Of a DNA stretch of 64,000 bases, positions 28,055 to 36,927 are shown in pieces (position 1 is the first letter of the stretch; each line of letters opens with the position of its first letter). The position numbers and the translations under genes were made by a program. Under the pieces are notes generated by a model, which saw only the letters and a program-made list of their open reading frames with translations, was not told the origin of the DNA and did no database searches. Source of the stretch: Pseudomonas oryzihabitans (lineage in GTDB: Bacteria > Pseudomonadota > Gammaproteobacteria > Pseudomonadales > Pseudomonadaceae); the NCBI RefSeq assembly GCF_014522265.1, contig NZ_CP017024.1:4226501-4290500 (forward strand), in the 5' to 3' direction.

Positions 28055-29172
28055 GCCAGATCCATACCCTGACAATGCCCAAGTGGGGCCTGTCCATGAG
28101 CGAAGGTCGGGTCAACGCCTGGCTCAAGACCGAAGGCGACAGCATCACCAAGGGCGACGAGGTGCTCGATGTCGAGACCGACAAGATCAGCAGCAGCGTC
28201 GAGGCGCCCTTCTCCGGCACCCTGCGCCGCTGCCTGGCCCGCGAGGACGAGACCCTTGCGGTAGGCGCCCTGCTGGCCATCGTGGTGGAAGGCGAGGCCA
28301 GCGACGAAGAGATCGAGGCGGTGATCGCGCGCTTCCAGGAGGAGTTCGTGCCTGGTGGCGAAGACGCCGCCGATGCCGGTCCCCAGGCCCAGCGCATCGA
28401 ACTCGACGGCCGGCCGCTGCGCTATCTGGAGCGCGGTGCAGGCGGCCTGCCGCTGGTGCTGATCCACGGCTTTTCCGGCGATCTGGACAACTGGCTGTTC
28501 AACCACGAGGCGCTGGCCGCCGGGCGCCGGGTGATCGCCCTGGACCTCCCGGGTCACGGCCAGTCCGGCAAGACGCTCGCCACGGCGGATCTCGCCGAGC
28601 TGGGCGCCGCCGTGCTGGCTCTGCTCGACCATCTGGACATCCCCCGCGCCGTGCTCGTCGGCCACTCCATGGGTGGCGCCGTGGCCCTGCAACTGGCGCA
28701 GACGGCGCCGCAGCGGGTCGCCGGCCTGGTCCTGATCGGCAGTGCGGGACTGGGCCGGGACATCAATGGCGCCTACCTGGAAGGCTTCGTCGCCGCCACC
28801 AGCCGCAACCAGCTCAAGGGACCGGTCAGCCTGCTGTTCAGCGATCCCGGGCTGGTCACCCGGCCACTGCTGGAAGACCTGCTCAAGTACAAGCGCCTGG
28901 AAGGCGTGGACCAGGCTCTGAAGCGACTGGCCGGCACGCTCTTCCCCAATGGCCAGCAGGCCCAGGTGCTGCGCCAGGCACTCGACGGCGATCTGCCCGC
29001 CCTGGTGATCTGGGGCAAGGCCGACGCCATCATTCCGGTCCAGCATGCCGAAGGCCTGCCCGGAACCGTCCAGGTCGAGATCCTGGAAGGCCAGGGCCAT
29101 ATGGTGCAGATGGAGGCCGCGGACCGGGTCAATGTCCTGATCCAGGCCTTCCTGCCCCGCTGCGAACGCTAG
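28051..29172 (+). CDS. acoC: Acetoin dehydrogenase E2, lipoyl domain fused to alpha/beta hydrolase
   Basis: 373 residues. Residues 1-80 form a lipoyl domain; Lys45 in VETDKISSS is the lipoylation site. After a short linker, an alpha/beta hydrolase fold starts near 115, with nucleophile Ser206 in GHSMGG, oxyanion HGFSG and a final histidine in EGQGHMVQME. This fusion replaces the usual E2 catalytic core and is typical of Pseudomonas AcoC. It accepts the acetyl group from E1 and passes it to CoA. A dedicated E3 (acoL) is absent, so the housekeeping dihydrolipoamide dehydrogenase is presumably used. Confidence 0.9.
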   Translation: MSQIHTLTMPKWGLSMSEGRVNAWLKTEGDSITKGDEVLDVETDKISSSVEAPFSGTLRRCLAREDETLAVGALLAIVVEGEASDEEIEAVIARFQEEFVPGGEDAADAGPQAQRIELDGRPLRYLERGAGGLPLVLIHGFSGDLDNWLFNHEALAAGRRVIALDLPGHGQSGKTLATADLAELGAAVLALLDHLDIPRAVLVGHSMGGAVALQLAQTAPQRVAGLVLIGSAGLGRDINGAYLEGFVAATSRNQLKGPVSLLFSDPGLVTRPLLEDLLKYKRLEGVDQALKRLAGTLFPNGQQAQVLRQALDGDLPALVIWGKADAIIPVQHAEGLPGTVQVEILEGQGHMVQMEAADRVNVLIQAFLPRCER

Positions 29173-29184
29173 AGGAGCCTCACG

Positions 29185-30249
29185 ATGAAAGCAGCCCGTT
29201 TCCATGCCGCCCGCGACATCCGGGTGGAAGACGTCCCAGCCCCCGGCGAGCCGGGTCCTACCCAGGTCCTGGTGAAAAACCAGTTCTGCGGCATCTGCGG
29301 TACCGACCTGCACGAGTACCTTGGCGGTCCCATCTTCATTCCTACCGCGCCGCACAGCTACACCGGCGGTAAGGTGCCGCAGATCCTCGGCCACGAGTAT
29401 TCCGGCGTGGTGGAGGCCGTGGGCAGCGAGGTGACGTCGGTGAAACCCGGTGACCGGGTCTCCATCCAGCCCATGGTCTCGCCACGGGACGACTACTATG
29501 GCCGCCGCGGCCAGTACCAGCTCAGCGAACAGCTGGCCATCATCGGCCTGTCCCATCCCTGGGGCGGCATGGCCGAGTACTCCCTGGTGGAGGACTACAA
29601 CGCCATCCCCATGCCGGACGATCTCAGCACCGAGCACGCGGCGCTGATCGAACCCACGGCGGTGACCGTCTATGCCACTCACCGGGGCGGCGTGAAGCCC
29701 GGCGACAGCGTGCTGGTGGCCGGTGCCGGGCCCATCGGCCAGCTGCAGGTCATGGCTGCCCGCGCGGCGGGTGCCACGCGGATCTTCCTGGTGGACCTCA
29801 ACGACAACCGCCTGGAGATGGCCCACCGCCTGGTGGAGGGGCTCATCACCCTGAATCCCGGCAGCACCGATGTGCTGCGCGAGGTGCGTGCCCGCACCGC
29901 CGGGGGCGTGGGGGTGGATGTGGCCTTCGAATGCGTGGGCGCCGAGGCACCGCTGGGGCTGTGCCTGGAGGCGGTCCGCCGCCAGGGCGTGGTGGTCCAG
30001 GTGGGGATGCAGGGCAAGCCCCCGGCGCTGGATGGCTTCACCCTGACCTACAAGGACGTCGACCTGCGCGGCTCCTGGTGCTACTCGACCCTGATGTGGC
30101 CCCAGGTGGCGGCCCTGATCGCCAGCGGCCAACTGCCGGCCGAGAAGGTCGTGACCCGCCACATCGCGCTGGACGACGTGGTGGAACAGGGCTTCGAAGC
30201 CTTGCTGGACAAGGCCGGGACCCAGCTGAAGATCCTGATCGAGCTCTAG
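29185..30249 (+). CDS. 2,3-butanediol dehydrogenase
   Basis: 354 residues, zinc-dependent medium-chain alcohol dehydrogenase. Catalytic zinc ligands are visible in CGICGTDLHE (Cys38) and GHEYSG (His70, Glu71); the NAD site is GAGPIGQLQ. The segment normally holding four structural-zinc cysteines (residues 95-120) has none, as in the butanediol dehydrogenase subgroup of Gram-positive bacteria. It oxidises butanediol to acetoin, feeding the enzymes encoded upstream. AGAGGAG precedes the ATG 12 bases after acoC, and a strong terminator follows, so it is the last gene of the operon. Confidence 0.88.
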   Translation: MKAARFHAARDIRVEDVPAPGEPGPTQVLVKNQFCGICGTDLHEYLGGPIFIPTAPHSYTGGKVPQILGHEYSGVVEAVGSEVTSVKPGDRVSIQPMVSPRDDYYGRRGQYQLSEQLAIIGLSHPWGGMAEYSLVEDYNAIPMPDDLSTEHAALIEPTAVTVYATHRGGVKPGDSVLVAGAGPIGQLQVMAARAAGATRIFLVDLNDNRLEMAHRLVEGLITLNPGSTDVLREVRARTAGGVGVDVAFECVGAEAPLGLCLEAVRRQGVVVQVGMQGKPPALDGFTLTYKDVDLRGSWCYSTLMWPQVAALIASGQLPAEKVVTRHIALDDVVEQGFEALLDKAGTQLKILIEL

Positions 30250-30254
30250 GGCTT

Positions 30255-30292
30255 GCCCACGCGGTTGGCGGGGGCCGCCGCGTGGGCTTTTT
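30255..30292 (+). terminator. Rho-independent terminator of the aco operon
   Basis: GCCCACGCGG (30255-30264) pairs perfectly with CCGCGTGGGC (30278-30287) and is followed by TTTTT. It starts 6 bases after the butanediol dehydrogenase stop. Confidence 0.9.
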
Positions 30293-30295
30293 GCC

Positions 30296-30874
30296 TTACT
30301 GGAAGCTCGTCGCGGCAAAGCTGGGACGCGCCAGGAGCCGCTGGTGAAAGGCCACCAGCCGCAGGTGCGCGGACCCGTCGATTTCCGGCAGCCGAAAGCT
30401 CAGGTAGTCGAGCCCGACCGCTACCAGGTAGTGGCTGAAATCAAGGTCCTCTGCATCCAGGGTGGAAGACTGGTCCAGGCGCGCCAGCAGGCGCCCGATG
30501 GCCGCCAGCCGGCGAGCGCCCAGCACCGATTCATCCTGGGCCGCACCGCCCTGCTTGCGGGCGATCACCGTGCCGAAGGCGGCGTCGATCAGGCCCTGGC
30601 CCAGGCCGGCCAATTGCAGGCGTTCGGCCGCAAGCGGGTTGCCGCCGCCCAGCTGGTGCAAATGGATGCAGATCAGCAGAGTCTCGCCGAGGGTCACACC
30701 CTCATCGGTGATCAGCACCGGCACCTTGTTGGCCGGATTGGCGGCCAACAGCTGCGCGTCCTCGTTCCAGGGGTCGCTCCACACCAGCGCCAGTCGCTCG
30801 CCAAAGCCGGCTTCCAAAGCGGTGACGCGCGCGGCGCGGGCATAGGGCGAGGTCTGGTTCAGCAGCAGTTGCAT
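30296..30874 (-). CDS. Glutathione S-transferase family protein
   Basis: 192 residues. The thioredoxin-like N-terminal domain reads MQLLLNQTSPYARAARVTALE, with the active-site Ser/Tyr region SPYAR, and the cis-proline segment NKVPVLITDEG followed by GETLLI. The helical C-terminal domain is complete. It is one of the small GSTs common in Pseudomonas; substrate unknown. It is convergent with the aco operon and shares its terminator region; the methyltransferase gene ends 64 bases upstream on the same strand. Confidence 0.85.
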   Translation of the reverse strand: MQLLLNQTSPYARAARVTALEAGFGERLALVWSDPWNEDAQLLAANPANKVPVLITDEGVTLGETLLICIHLHQLGGGNPLAAERLQLAGLGQGLIDAAFGTVIARKQGGAAQDESVLGARRLAAIGRLLARLDQSSTLDAEDLDFSHYLVAVGLDYLSFRLPEIDGSAHLRLVAFHQRLLARPSFAATSFQ

Positions 30875-30938
30875 GGCGGACTCCGGGACACGGGCGGGTA
30901 ATAGCAGCGCCCGCCAGTGTAGCCGTTGGCGTACGCCT

Positions 30939-31910
30939 TCAGTGCGACCGGGTTACCGTAAGGACCACGGCGGCGATACGATCGGTATGGGCGTAGACCC
31001 CTGCCTCCAACTCTTCGCCGAAGACATCCGGATCCAGCTCGCGATAGCGCCAGGCCACGTCCTGGCCGTCCAGGCGGGTGCGGACTTCTTCCAGGAATGG
31101 ATCACGGCCATCGACCATGGCGACGCCGGTATAGAGCAGCAGGGTGCCGCCTGGCGCCAGGCGCTGCAGCGCCGTGTCCAGGATGGCCAGGGACAGGCCG
31201 GCCCCGAGGGGACCACCACCATGGCGATAGGCACGCTCGCCGGGATCGACCAGATAGGGCGGATTGGACAGGATGAAATCGAAGTCGCCCGCCACATCGT
31301 TCAGCAGGTTGCTGTAGCACGCGCTGACATTCTCGGCCCCGGCCAGTTCGGCGTTGGTCCGGGTCAGGGCCAGGGCGCGCTCGTTGATGTCCACCGCCAG
31401 CACCTCGGCATCGGGCCGCGCCAGGGCGACCAGGATAGCACCCGGACCGGCACCGCTGCCGATGTCCACGGCGCGGCGGATGTCACCGGTCTCGAAGCGC
31501 AGCTGGGCTTCCAGGGCATTGGCATAGCGATAGGTGTCGGGGCCAAAGAACACCGCATCGGCGTCCTCGGTGGGATAGGCGGAATGCACGAACAACTGGT
31601 CGCCCAGGCTCGACACCCGCACCCGGCTGCGCCAGCCACTCGGCACTGCGGTCAGCAGCTCGGCGGCCGCCAGTATGTCGACCAGAGAGCCGGGCAGCAG
31701 CTCGGGGGAAAACGGCCGGCTCCAGCCGAAGATGCCCTGCAGATCCCGCGCCCAGGCGTTGCCTGGCCGGGCATTGACCCGCGCGTGGGAGGCCGGGGTG
31801 GGCGTGATGAAGTGATAGTCCGCTGCGCGCAGCGTTTCGATCAGCAGTTTCAGGGCAGCGGCCGCGGCAGGGCTGGTCGCGGTGCGTTCGGGGTGTTCCA
31901 TGGCCGTCAT
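30939..31910 (-). CDS. Class I SAM-dependent methyltransferase
   Basis: 323 residues from the ATG with AAGGAA 6 bases upstream; a TTG 15 bases earlier is less likely. The SAM-binding motif I is AVDIGSGAGPGAI near residue 145, the acidic motif II is VLAVDINERAL, and NPPYLVDPGE near residue 215 is the NPPY catalytic motif of enzymes that methylate amide or exocyclic nitrogens (PrmB/HemK and some rRNA methylases). The N-terminal 130 residues form a helical substrate domain. Target unknown: a release factor, ribosomal protein or rRNA base are all possible. Confidence 0.8.
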   Translation of the reverse strand: MTAMEHPERTATSPAAAAALKLLIETLRAADYHFITPTPASHARVNARPGNAWARDLQGIFGWSRPFSPELLPGSLVDILAAAELLTAVPSGWRSRVRVSSLGDQLFVHSAYPTEDADAVFFGPDTYRYANALEAQLRFETGDIRRAVDIGSGAGPGAILVALARPDAEVLAVDINERALALTRTNAELAGAENVSACYSNLLNDVAGDFDFILSNPPYLVDPGERAYRHGGGPLGAGLSLAILDTALQRLAPGGTLLLYTGVAMVDGRDPFLEEVRTRLDGQDVAWRYRELDPDVFGEELEAGVYAHTDRIAAVVLTVTRSH

Positions 31911-31937
31911 AAATGGTTCCTTCAATGACAGTCGAAA

Positions 31938-31962
31938 GGAAAAAGGACCCTCGCGGGTCCTT
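31938..31962 (-). terminator. Rho-independent terminator of the diiron-enzyme gene
   Basis: Read leftward, AAGGACCC-GCGA-GGGTCCTT is an 8-bp stem (31943-31950 with 31955-31962) followed by TTTCC. It lies 10 bases after the stop of the gene at 31972 and upstream of the methyltransferase. Confidence 0.8.
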
Positions 31963-31971
31963 GAACAGGGG

Positions 31972-33444
31972 TCAGCTCAACAGGGAGACGAACAGCCGCG
32001 TCGCCAGCAGGCCGGCACGGCTGTGATGGCGCGCCGGTGACAGTTGCTCTACCAGCAGCGCCATGGCGGCCGCACGACTGGGCTGGCTCGCCAGCCGCTG
32101 CTCCAGCGCGACCTCATCGCGATCGAAGTAGCTCGCCTGGGCCTTGCTGGCATTGGCCGCCGTGCCCTGCTCGGCTTCCAGCGCCGGACACAGGCGCTCC
32201 TGCTGACGCTGGCGCGCGCGAAAGCTCACCTCGCGCCGCGGCGACACCGCCACCCGCTCGGCGGCAGCCGGGTTCCGGGCCCCGCTGTGCACGAAGTCAC
32301 CGGCGATCCAGTCGTGGATCAGTTGCTGCTCGTAGGCGGTGAAGACGCCAAACATCTCGGCACGCTCGCCCTGGATCAGCCGCCAGAAGCGGCTGTTGAC
32401 CGGGTCCTCGTGACGCTTGATCCAGCCCTGCTCCTGCATCACCTTGAGGAAGTCGGGAATCTGCGCCGGAGCGCATAGCCAGTCGCTGACGCTGCGGCCG
32501 CCGATGCGGCAATAGTCCGAATGTACATAGCGGCCAACCGTGCTCTTCTCCGCCAGCACCTCGATCACCGCCTGCTCCAGATCGAAGCTGCCGATCACCG
32601 AGGTGGTACCAGCGCCCAGTTCATTGAGCAGGTAGCCCTGCACCACGCGCTGGTAGAAGGCGGCGCGGCCCTCGGCCGGCATGGCGTCGTGCACCGCCTG
32701 CAGAGCCTTGCGCGCATGACCGGTACCGGCATTGTCGACCGTTACATGCAGCGTGAAGTAATAGGGGTCGATACCCAGCTCGTTAAGCTCGTAAGAGGTG
32801 ATCAACAGGTGCAACGGTAACTGCTCGTAACCCAGATTGAAGCCGAGCACCTCGGGCAGGTAGTGATCGGCGTTATGGGCCAGGGCCAGCTGAATCGCGC
32901 CCTGGACATAGTGCTCGTCGCTCAGCTGCGAGAAATCTTCGCAGCCGTGACTGGCCAGCAGCTTGCGATAGAGCACCACATGGTTCTTGTCCGGCTGGCC
33001 GTCGCCCAGTTCTTCCAGATAGATCTGGATGGCCGCCCGATAGCGCAGGTCGTCCCAGTGGGCGAGCGTGCCATAGAGCCAGGCGCCATCCACCAGCTTG
33101 GTGGGTGCCACGCCACGCAGGAAGTACAGCGCATGGGCCTTGCTGCCGAAGTAGCGGCGCGGCGCACCAGCCTTGCGGGCCGCCAGGTAGTCCTGGTACC
33201 GGGCGCCGACCCGGGCGTTGTTCTCCAGCACCCAGCCTTCCAGGCCCTCGGGGTCTTCCGGCAGGTCGGTGGTCATGCCAGATACCGCCTGCAGTTGGTC
33301 GTCGAGAAAGCGTCGAGCCCTCTCCTGCGCCCTGACGCCCGGGTGCTCCACCAGCAATTCCTGATAGAGCGATCGGGCCGGTTGCAGGTTGAGCGGATTC
33401 GAGGCGGCGTACTGGCCGGTAACGGCTCTTGTCGTGGTCTGCAT
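31972..33444 (-). CDS. Iron-containing redox enzyme family protein (haem-oxygenase-like diiron fold)
   Basis: 490 residues. The central part matches the haem-oxygenase-like diiron oxidase group: a first helix with EELGDGQPDKNH (Glu145, His155), a second with EVLGFNLGYE (Glu198), and a third with HVTVDNAGTGH (His233, Asp237, His243), a plausible six-ligand diiron set. Relatives oxidatively cleave or oxygenate amino or fatty acids. About 100 extra residues at the C-terminus are of no recognised type. The ATG at 33444 has no clear Shine-Dalgarno; a GTG at 33453 is an alternative. It is a single-gene unit with its own terminator, so the substrate cannot be read from neighbours. Confidence 0.7.
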   Translation of the reverse strand: MQTTTRAVTGQYAASNPLNLQPARSLYQELLVEHPGVRAQERARRFLDDQLQAVSGMTTDLPEDPEGLEGWVLENNARVGARYQDYLAARKAGAPRRYFGSKAHALYFLRGVAPTKLVDGAWLYGTLAHWDDLRYRAAIQIYLEELGDGQPDKNHVVLYRKLLASHGCEDFSQLSDEHYVQGAIQLALAHNADHYLPEVLGFNLGYEQLPLHLLITSYELNELGIDPYYFTLHVTVDNAGTGHARKALQAVHDAMPAEGRAAFYQRVVQGYLLNELGAGTTSVIGSFDLEQAVIEVLAEKSTVGRYVHSDYCRIGGRSVSDWLCAPAQIPDFLKVMQEQGWIKRHEDPVNSRFWRLIQGERAEMFGVFTAYEQQLIHDWIAGDFVHSGARNPAAAERVAVSPRREVSFRARQRQQERLCPALEAEQGTAANASKAQASYFDRDEVALEQRLASQPSRAAAMALLVEQLSPARHHSRAGLLATRLFVSLLS

Positions 33445-33712
33445 GAAGGGCACATCTGGCAGCTGATGAATACCTCGTTCGGCCTGCGGAAAAGGCCTTG
33501 GTTCCTGGCCGAGCCCGCGCCGGAACGGTGCCGCTCCGCTTGCGGCCGTCAAAGGCAGTACCTGGCGACCACTGCCATTCGTCGGCAGCCGCTCCGCGCC
33601 ACTGCGCCTGCCGCCGGTCTGCGCCAGACGACGGGTGACCTGATGAAGGGCCTCATTTTCCAGGCTGGCGGGCCGATAGCCTGAAAACCCACGCGACTGC
33701 CAGGCCCTGCCC

Positions 33713-34633
33713 ATGTCTCCTGCCGATTCCGATGTCGATCTGCGCGCCCTCCTCGATTCGATCCAGGAATTCATCATCGCCAAGGATGGCCGCGGGCGCT
33801 GGTTGTTCGTCAATCGCATCGTGCTCGAGGCCTACGCCATGCTCGGCTTCGACTACGTGGGCATCACCGATGCCGAATTGATCGAGCTGTTTCCGGATCA
33901 TGCCCAGGCCTTCGCCTACAACATCGAGACCGACGAGCGCGCCTGGCGCAACGGTGTGGCCACGCAGATCGAGAAGTCCTTCATGGGGCCGGATGGACGC
34001 ATCAATACCTGGGAAGTGATCAAGACGCCTCACTTCGATGCACAGGGCGGACGCCAGCTGCTGACCATCGTCAGTCGCAATGTCACCGAGCGCAAACTGG
34101 CGGAGACCGCCCTGCAGGACAGCGAAAGACGTTTCAAGTCCCTGGCCTACCTGGATACCCTGACCGGCATCCCCAATCGACGCAGCATCCTCGACCAGAT
34201 CGTCGGTCACCTGGCGGCCGCCTCCTCCCAGGCGGAGTGCGCCCTGTTCTACCTCGACCTGGACAGGTTCAAGGCGATCAACGACGAATTCGGCCACGAG
34301 GTGGGAGATCGCCTGCTGGTGGCCTTCGTCACCCGGGTCAGCGCCTGCCTGCGCCCGGACGATCTGCTCGGGCGGATCGGTGGAGACGAATTCATAGTCT
34401 TCCTGCGCGACACCTCCGCCACCACCGCCCTGGCCCTGGCCGAGCGCCTCTGCCTGGCCCTGCAGGAGCCCTGGACGCTGCAGGACATCCGCCTGGCGAC
34501 CACCTCTTCCATCGGCATCGCCCACGGCGCCGCCGGCAGCCTCAACGTCCACGAACTGATCCGCCGCGCCGATGGCGCCCTGTACCAGGCCAAGCGCGCC
34601 GGGCGGGCCCGGGTGGTGCTGGCGGACGGCTAG
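33713..34633 (+). CDS. PAS-GGDEF diguanylate cyclase
   Basis: 306 residues. A PAS domain (about 10-125) has an N-terminal segment SIQEFIIAKDGRGRWLFVN; the cyclase domain follows. The active site GGDEF is intact at 223-227 in RIGGDEFIVFL, and an inhibitory RxxD site (Arg214-Asp217) sits at the right distance, so product inhibition by cyclic di-GMP is expected. No signal peptide or membrane helix, so it senses a cytosolic signal. It is divergent from the diiron-enzyme gene with 268 bases between starts, and its stop overlaps that of the next convergent gene. Confidence 0.9.
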   Translation: MSPADSDVDLRALLDSIQEFIIAKDGRGRWLFVNRIVLEAYAMLGFDYVGITDAELIELFPDHAQAFAYNIETDERAWRNGVATQIEKSFMGPDGRINTWEVIKTPHFDAQGGRQLLTIVSRNVTERKLAETALQDSERRFKSLAYLDTLTGIPNRRSILDQIVGHLAAASSQAECALFYLDLDRFKAINDEFGHEVGDRLLVAFVTRVSACLRPDDLLGRIGGDEFIVFLRDTSATTALALAERLCLALQEPWTLQDIRLATTSSIGIAHGAAGSLNVHELIRRADGALYQAKRAGRARVVLADG

Positions 34634-34938
34634 AGCCGCTCCGTCGGCTGGGCGCGGATCATGATCTCGCGCTGGCGAAAGGCCTTTTCCAGACCGTGCC
34701 GATAGCCTTCCCACCAGGCTCGATCCAGGGCCTCGGTCATGACCTCGTAGACCAGCAGCTCGTCGTCCTCGACGCGCTGCGCCTCGTCCTGGCACAGGCC
34801 CTCCACCGGGGCCCGGCTGAAGGCGGTCAGCCCGCCGAAGCGCGCGACCAGTTCCTCGCGCACCTCCTGGAACAGCGCCCCGGACAGGCGCTGGCCGTCA
34901 TTGTCGTTCAGGGGTAGCAGCAACTGGACGAGGTACAT
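34630..34938 (-). CDS. Conserved hypothetical protein
   Basis: 102 residues from the ATG at 34938, which has AGGAG 8 bases upstream; an ATG at 34944 is too close to that site. It begins MYLVQLLLPLNDNDGQRLSG and contains a helix VREELVARFGGLTAFSRAP, a pattern I recognise from small uncharacterised proteobacterial proteins. No signal peptide or membrane segment; no known activity. Its 3' end overlaps the cyclase gene by four bases. Confidence 0.65.
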   Translation of the reverse strand: MYLVQLLLPLNDNDGQRLSGALFQEVREELVARFGGLTAFSRAPVEGLCQDEAQRVEDDELLVYEVMTEALDRAWWEGYRHGLEKAFRQREIMIRAQPTERL

Positions 34939-35030
34939 GGCCATCTCTCCTGGAGTAGTGGGCTGCAGACCCCCTGGGCCCCCGGGCGGGTTCCCGTCCA
35001 TTGATCCCCTGCCCGCACGCCAGAAATGCA

Positions 35031-35063
35031 AAGGCCCTGCCGAGGAGCGCTCGGCAGGGCCTT
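35031..35063 (-). terminator. Rho-independent terminator of the chemotaxis receptor gene
   Basis: AAGGCCCTGCCGAG (35031-35044) pairs with CTCGGCAGGGCCTT (35050-35063), a 14-bp perfect stem around a 5-base loop. Read leftward it is followed by TGCATTTC. It lies 20 bases after the receptor stop; the symmetry may also let it stop rightward transcription. Confidence 0.8.
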
Positions 35064-35082
35064 TCACCACCGTTCAGTCGGA

Positions 35083-36702
35083 TCAGACCGAGAACCGGCC
35101 GACCAGGCGATTCATGTCCACCGCCAGGCGCGAGACCTCATGGGCGGCGGCGGCGGTCTGGTGCGCCCCGGCCGAGGTCTGGATCGACAGGTCGCGGATG
35201 CTGACCAGATTCTGGTCCACCGACCGGGCGACCTGGGCCTGCTCTTCCGAGGCCGTGGCGATGAGGAAATTGCGCTCGTTGATCTCGGTGATGGAGCGGG
35301 CAATCTCCTCCAGGGCCGCGCCCGCTTCGTTGGCAATCTTCAGGGTGGCGGTAGCCTCGTCGCGGCTGCGTTGCATGGCCTGGACAGCGCCTTCCGAACC
35401 ACTCTGGATGCCGCCGATCATCTGCTCGATCTCGCGGGTGGATTCCTGCGTTCTGTGGGCCAGGGCCCGCACCTCGTCGGCGACCACGGCGAAGCCACGG
35501 CCCTGTTCGCCAGCCCGGGCGGCCTCGATGGCGGCGTTCAGCGCCAGCAGGTTGGTCTGCTCAGCGATGCCGCGGATCACGTCGACCACGGTGGCGATGC
35601 CTTGCGCCTGCCCGGCCAGGGCGACGATCTGCTCGCTGGTATGGGACACGGTGCCGGTCAGCGACTGGATGGCGTTGACGGTCTCGGTGACGCGAGCCGC
35701 GCCCAGACCGGTCGAGCGCTCCGACTGTTGCGCGGACGTCGAGGCCGAGGCGGCGTTGCGCGCCACCTCCTCGACGGCGGCGGTCATCTCGTTGACCGCG
35801 GTAGCCGCCTGCTCCACTTCGCTGTTCTGCCGTTGCAGCCCACGGCTGCCCTCTTCGGTCACGGCGTTCATCTCTTCGGCGGCGGACGCCAGCTGCGTCG
35901 AGGCTTCGCCGATGTGGCTGACGGTATCGCGCAGGGTCTGCTGCATCTGCACCGTGGCGCGCATCAGGTCGGCCATTTCGTCGCGGCCCTCTGCCACGGC
36001 CGCGACCCGCAGATCACCCTCGGCAATGCGGCGGTTGACGGCCAGCACCTGGCGCAGCGGCTGCAGGATGCTGCGGGTATAGAGCGTGGCCAGCACCACG
36101 GTGAGCACCACGGCCACGGCGGAGATGATCCCGAGCAGCCAGAGGTTATGGCTGTAGGTCTGGGTCGCCAGTTCGCCGGCCTGCTTGGCGCCGCGCTGGT
36201 TGAAGTCCGCCAGGGCCACGATCTTCTCTTGCAGATCGTTGGTCAGCGGCCGGATGTTGGCATTGACGTAGGCGGTCCCTTCGCTGGCCGGACGGGTCCG
36301 GGCGAGGGTGACGATCTCGTCGAGGCGGGCATCGTAGAGCTTGGCGCCGGCGGACACGGCATCGGCCAACCGCTGCTCCTCAGGCGAAGCCACCAGGGCC
36401 TGGTAGGCCGCCACCTCCTGCTGCAGATGGCCGCGCGCCTGGGCGATGGTCGCCGCGGCGGTCTGCTTCATCTGCTCGTCTTCAGAGGCCACCATGCGCA
36501 GGGTTTCCAGACGCAGCCTGAGAACGAGGGAGTCTATCTTCGCCGTCTGGGCGATGCTGGCCATCCAGTTGGTCTCGACATCCTGCTCAGCTTTGTACAG
36601 CGCGTTGAGGCCCACGGCCGAGGTGACCGCCAGCACCAGCAGCAACAGGGTAACGGCGGCAAAGCACACGGCCGAGCGGGCCGACAATTTCAGGGTACGC
36701 AT
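35083..36702 (-). CDS. Methyl-accepting chemotaxis protein
   Basis: 539 residues from the ATG with GGAG 8 bases upstream. Layout: membrane segment 1 (about 12-32), periplasmic four-helix ligand domain to about 188, membrane segment 2 (about 189-210), HAMP, then the long coiled-coil signalling domain. The hairpin tip reads [23 protein letters not shown], the CheA/CheW contact site. There is no C-terminal CheR pentapeptide. The ligand cannot be told. It is transcribed alone, ends in a strong terminator, and is divergent from the hybrid kinase at 36928. Confidence 0.92.
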   Translation of the reverse strand: MRTLKLSARSAVCFAAVTLLLLVLAVTSAVGLNALYKAEQDVETNWMASIAQTAKIDSLVLRLRLETLRMVASEDEQMKQTAAATIAQARGHLQQEVAAYQALVASPEEQRLADAVSAGAKLYDARLDEIVTLARTRPASEGTAYVNANIRPLTNDLQEKIVALADFNQRGAKQAGELATQTYSHNLWLLGIISAVAVVLTVVLATLYTRSILQPLRQVLAVNRRIAEGDLRVAAVAEGRDEMADLMRATVQMQQTLRDTVSHIGEASTQLASAAEEMNAVTEEGSRGLQRQNSEVEQAATAVNEMTAAVEEVARNAASASTSAQQSERSTGLGAARVTETVNAIQSLTGTVSHTSEQIVALAGQAQGIATVVDVIRGIAEQTNLLALNAAIEAARAGEQGRGFAVVADEVRALAHRTQESTREIEQMIGGIQSGSEGAVQAMQRSRDEATATLKIANEAGAALEEIARSITEINERNFLIATASEEQAQVARSVDQNLVSIRDLSIQTSAGAHQTAAAAHEVSRLAVDMNRLVGRFSV

Positions 36703-36927
36703 GGCGCGACTCCAGTCAGGAAAGGCATGTTCACCCCTTCTGTTCGGCGCTACCGTCACTGGCTGAATAGCCACCCATCGGCGATCGACGGCGCACCCGC
36801 CAGGAGCTGCAGGCTAGAGCCGACGCGGGCTCCAGGGGGATGCAGCCAGCTGACGAGCAGCCGCCGCCCTGGCCAATTGCCATGCGCAGTCGGGCTAGAA
36901 TGAGCCTTTTCCTCAATCGAAATCCCC

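Noticed and set aside
27985-30318. 777-codon minus-strand frame opposite acoC and the butanediol dehydrogenase
   Set aside because: Same antisense composition; the sense genes have complete motifs and operon spacing.
33445-33819. N-terminal extension of the diiron-enzyme frame
   Set aside because: The added 125 residues have no family match, would overlap the divergent cyclase gene, and the ATG at 33444 starts where homology-like sequence begins.
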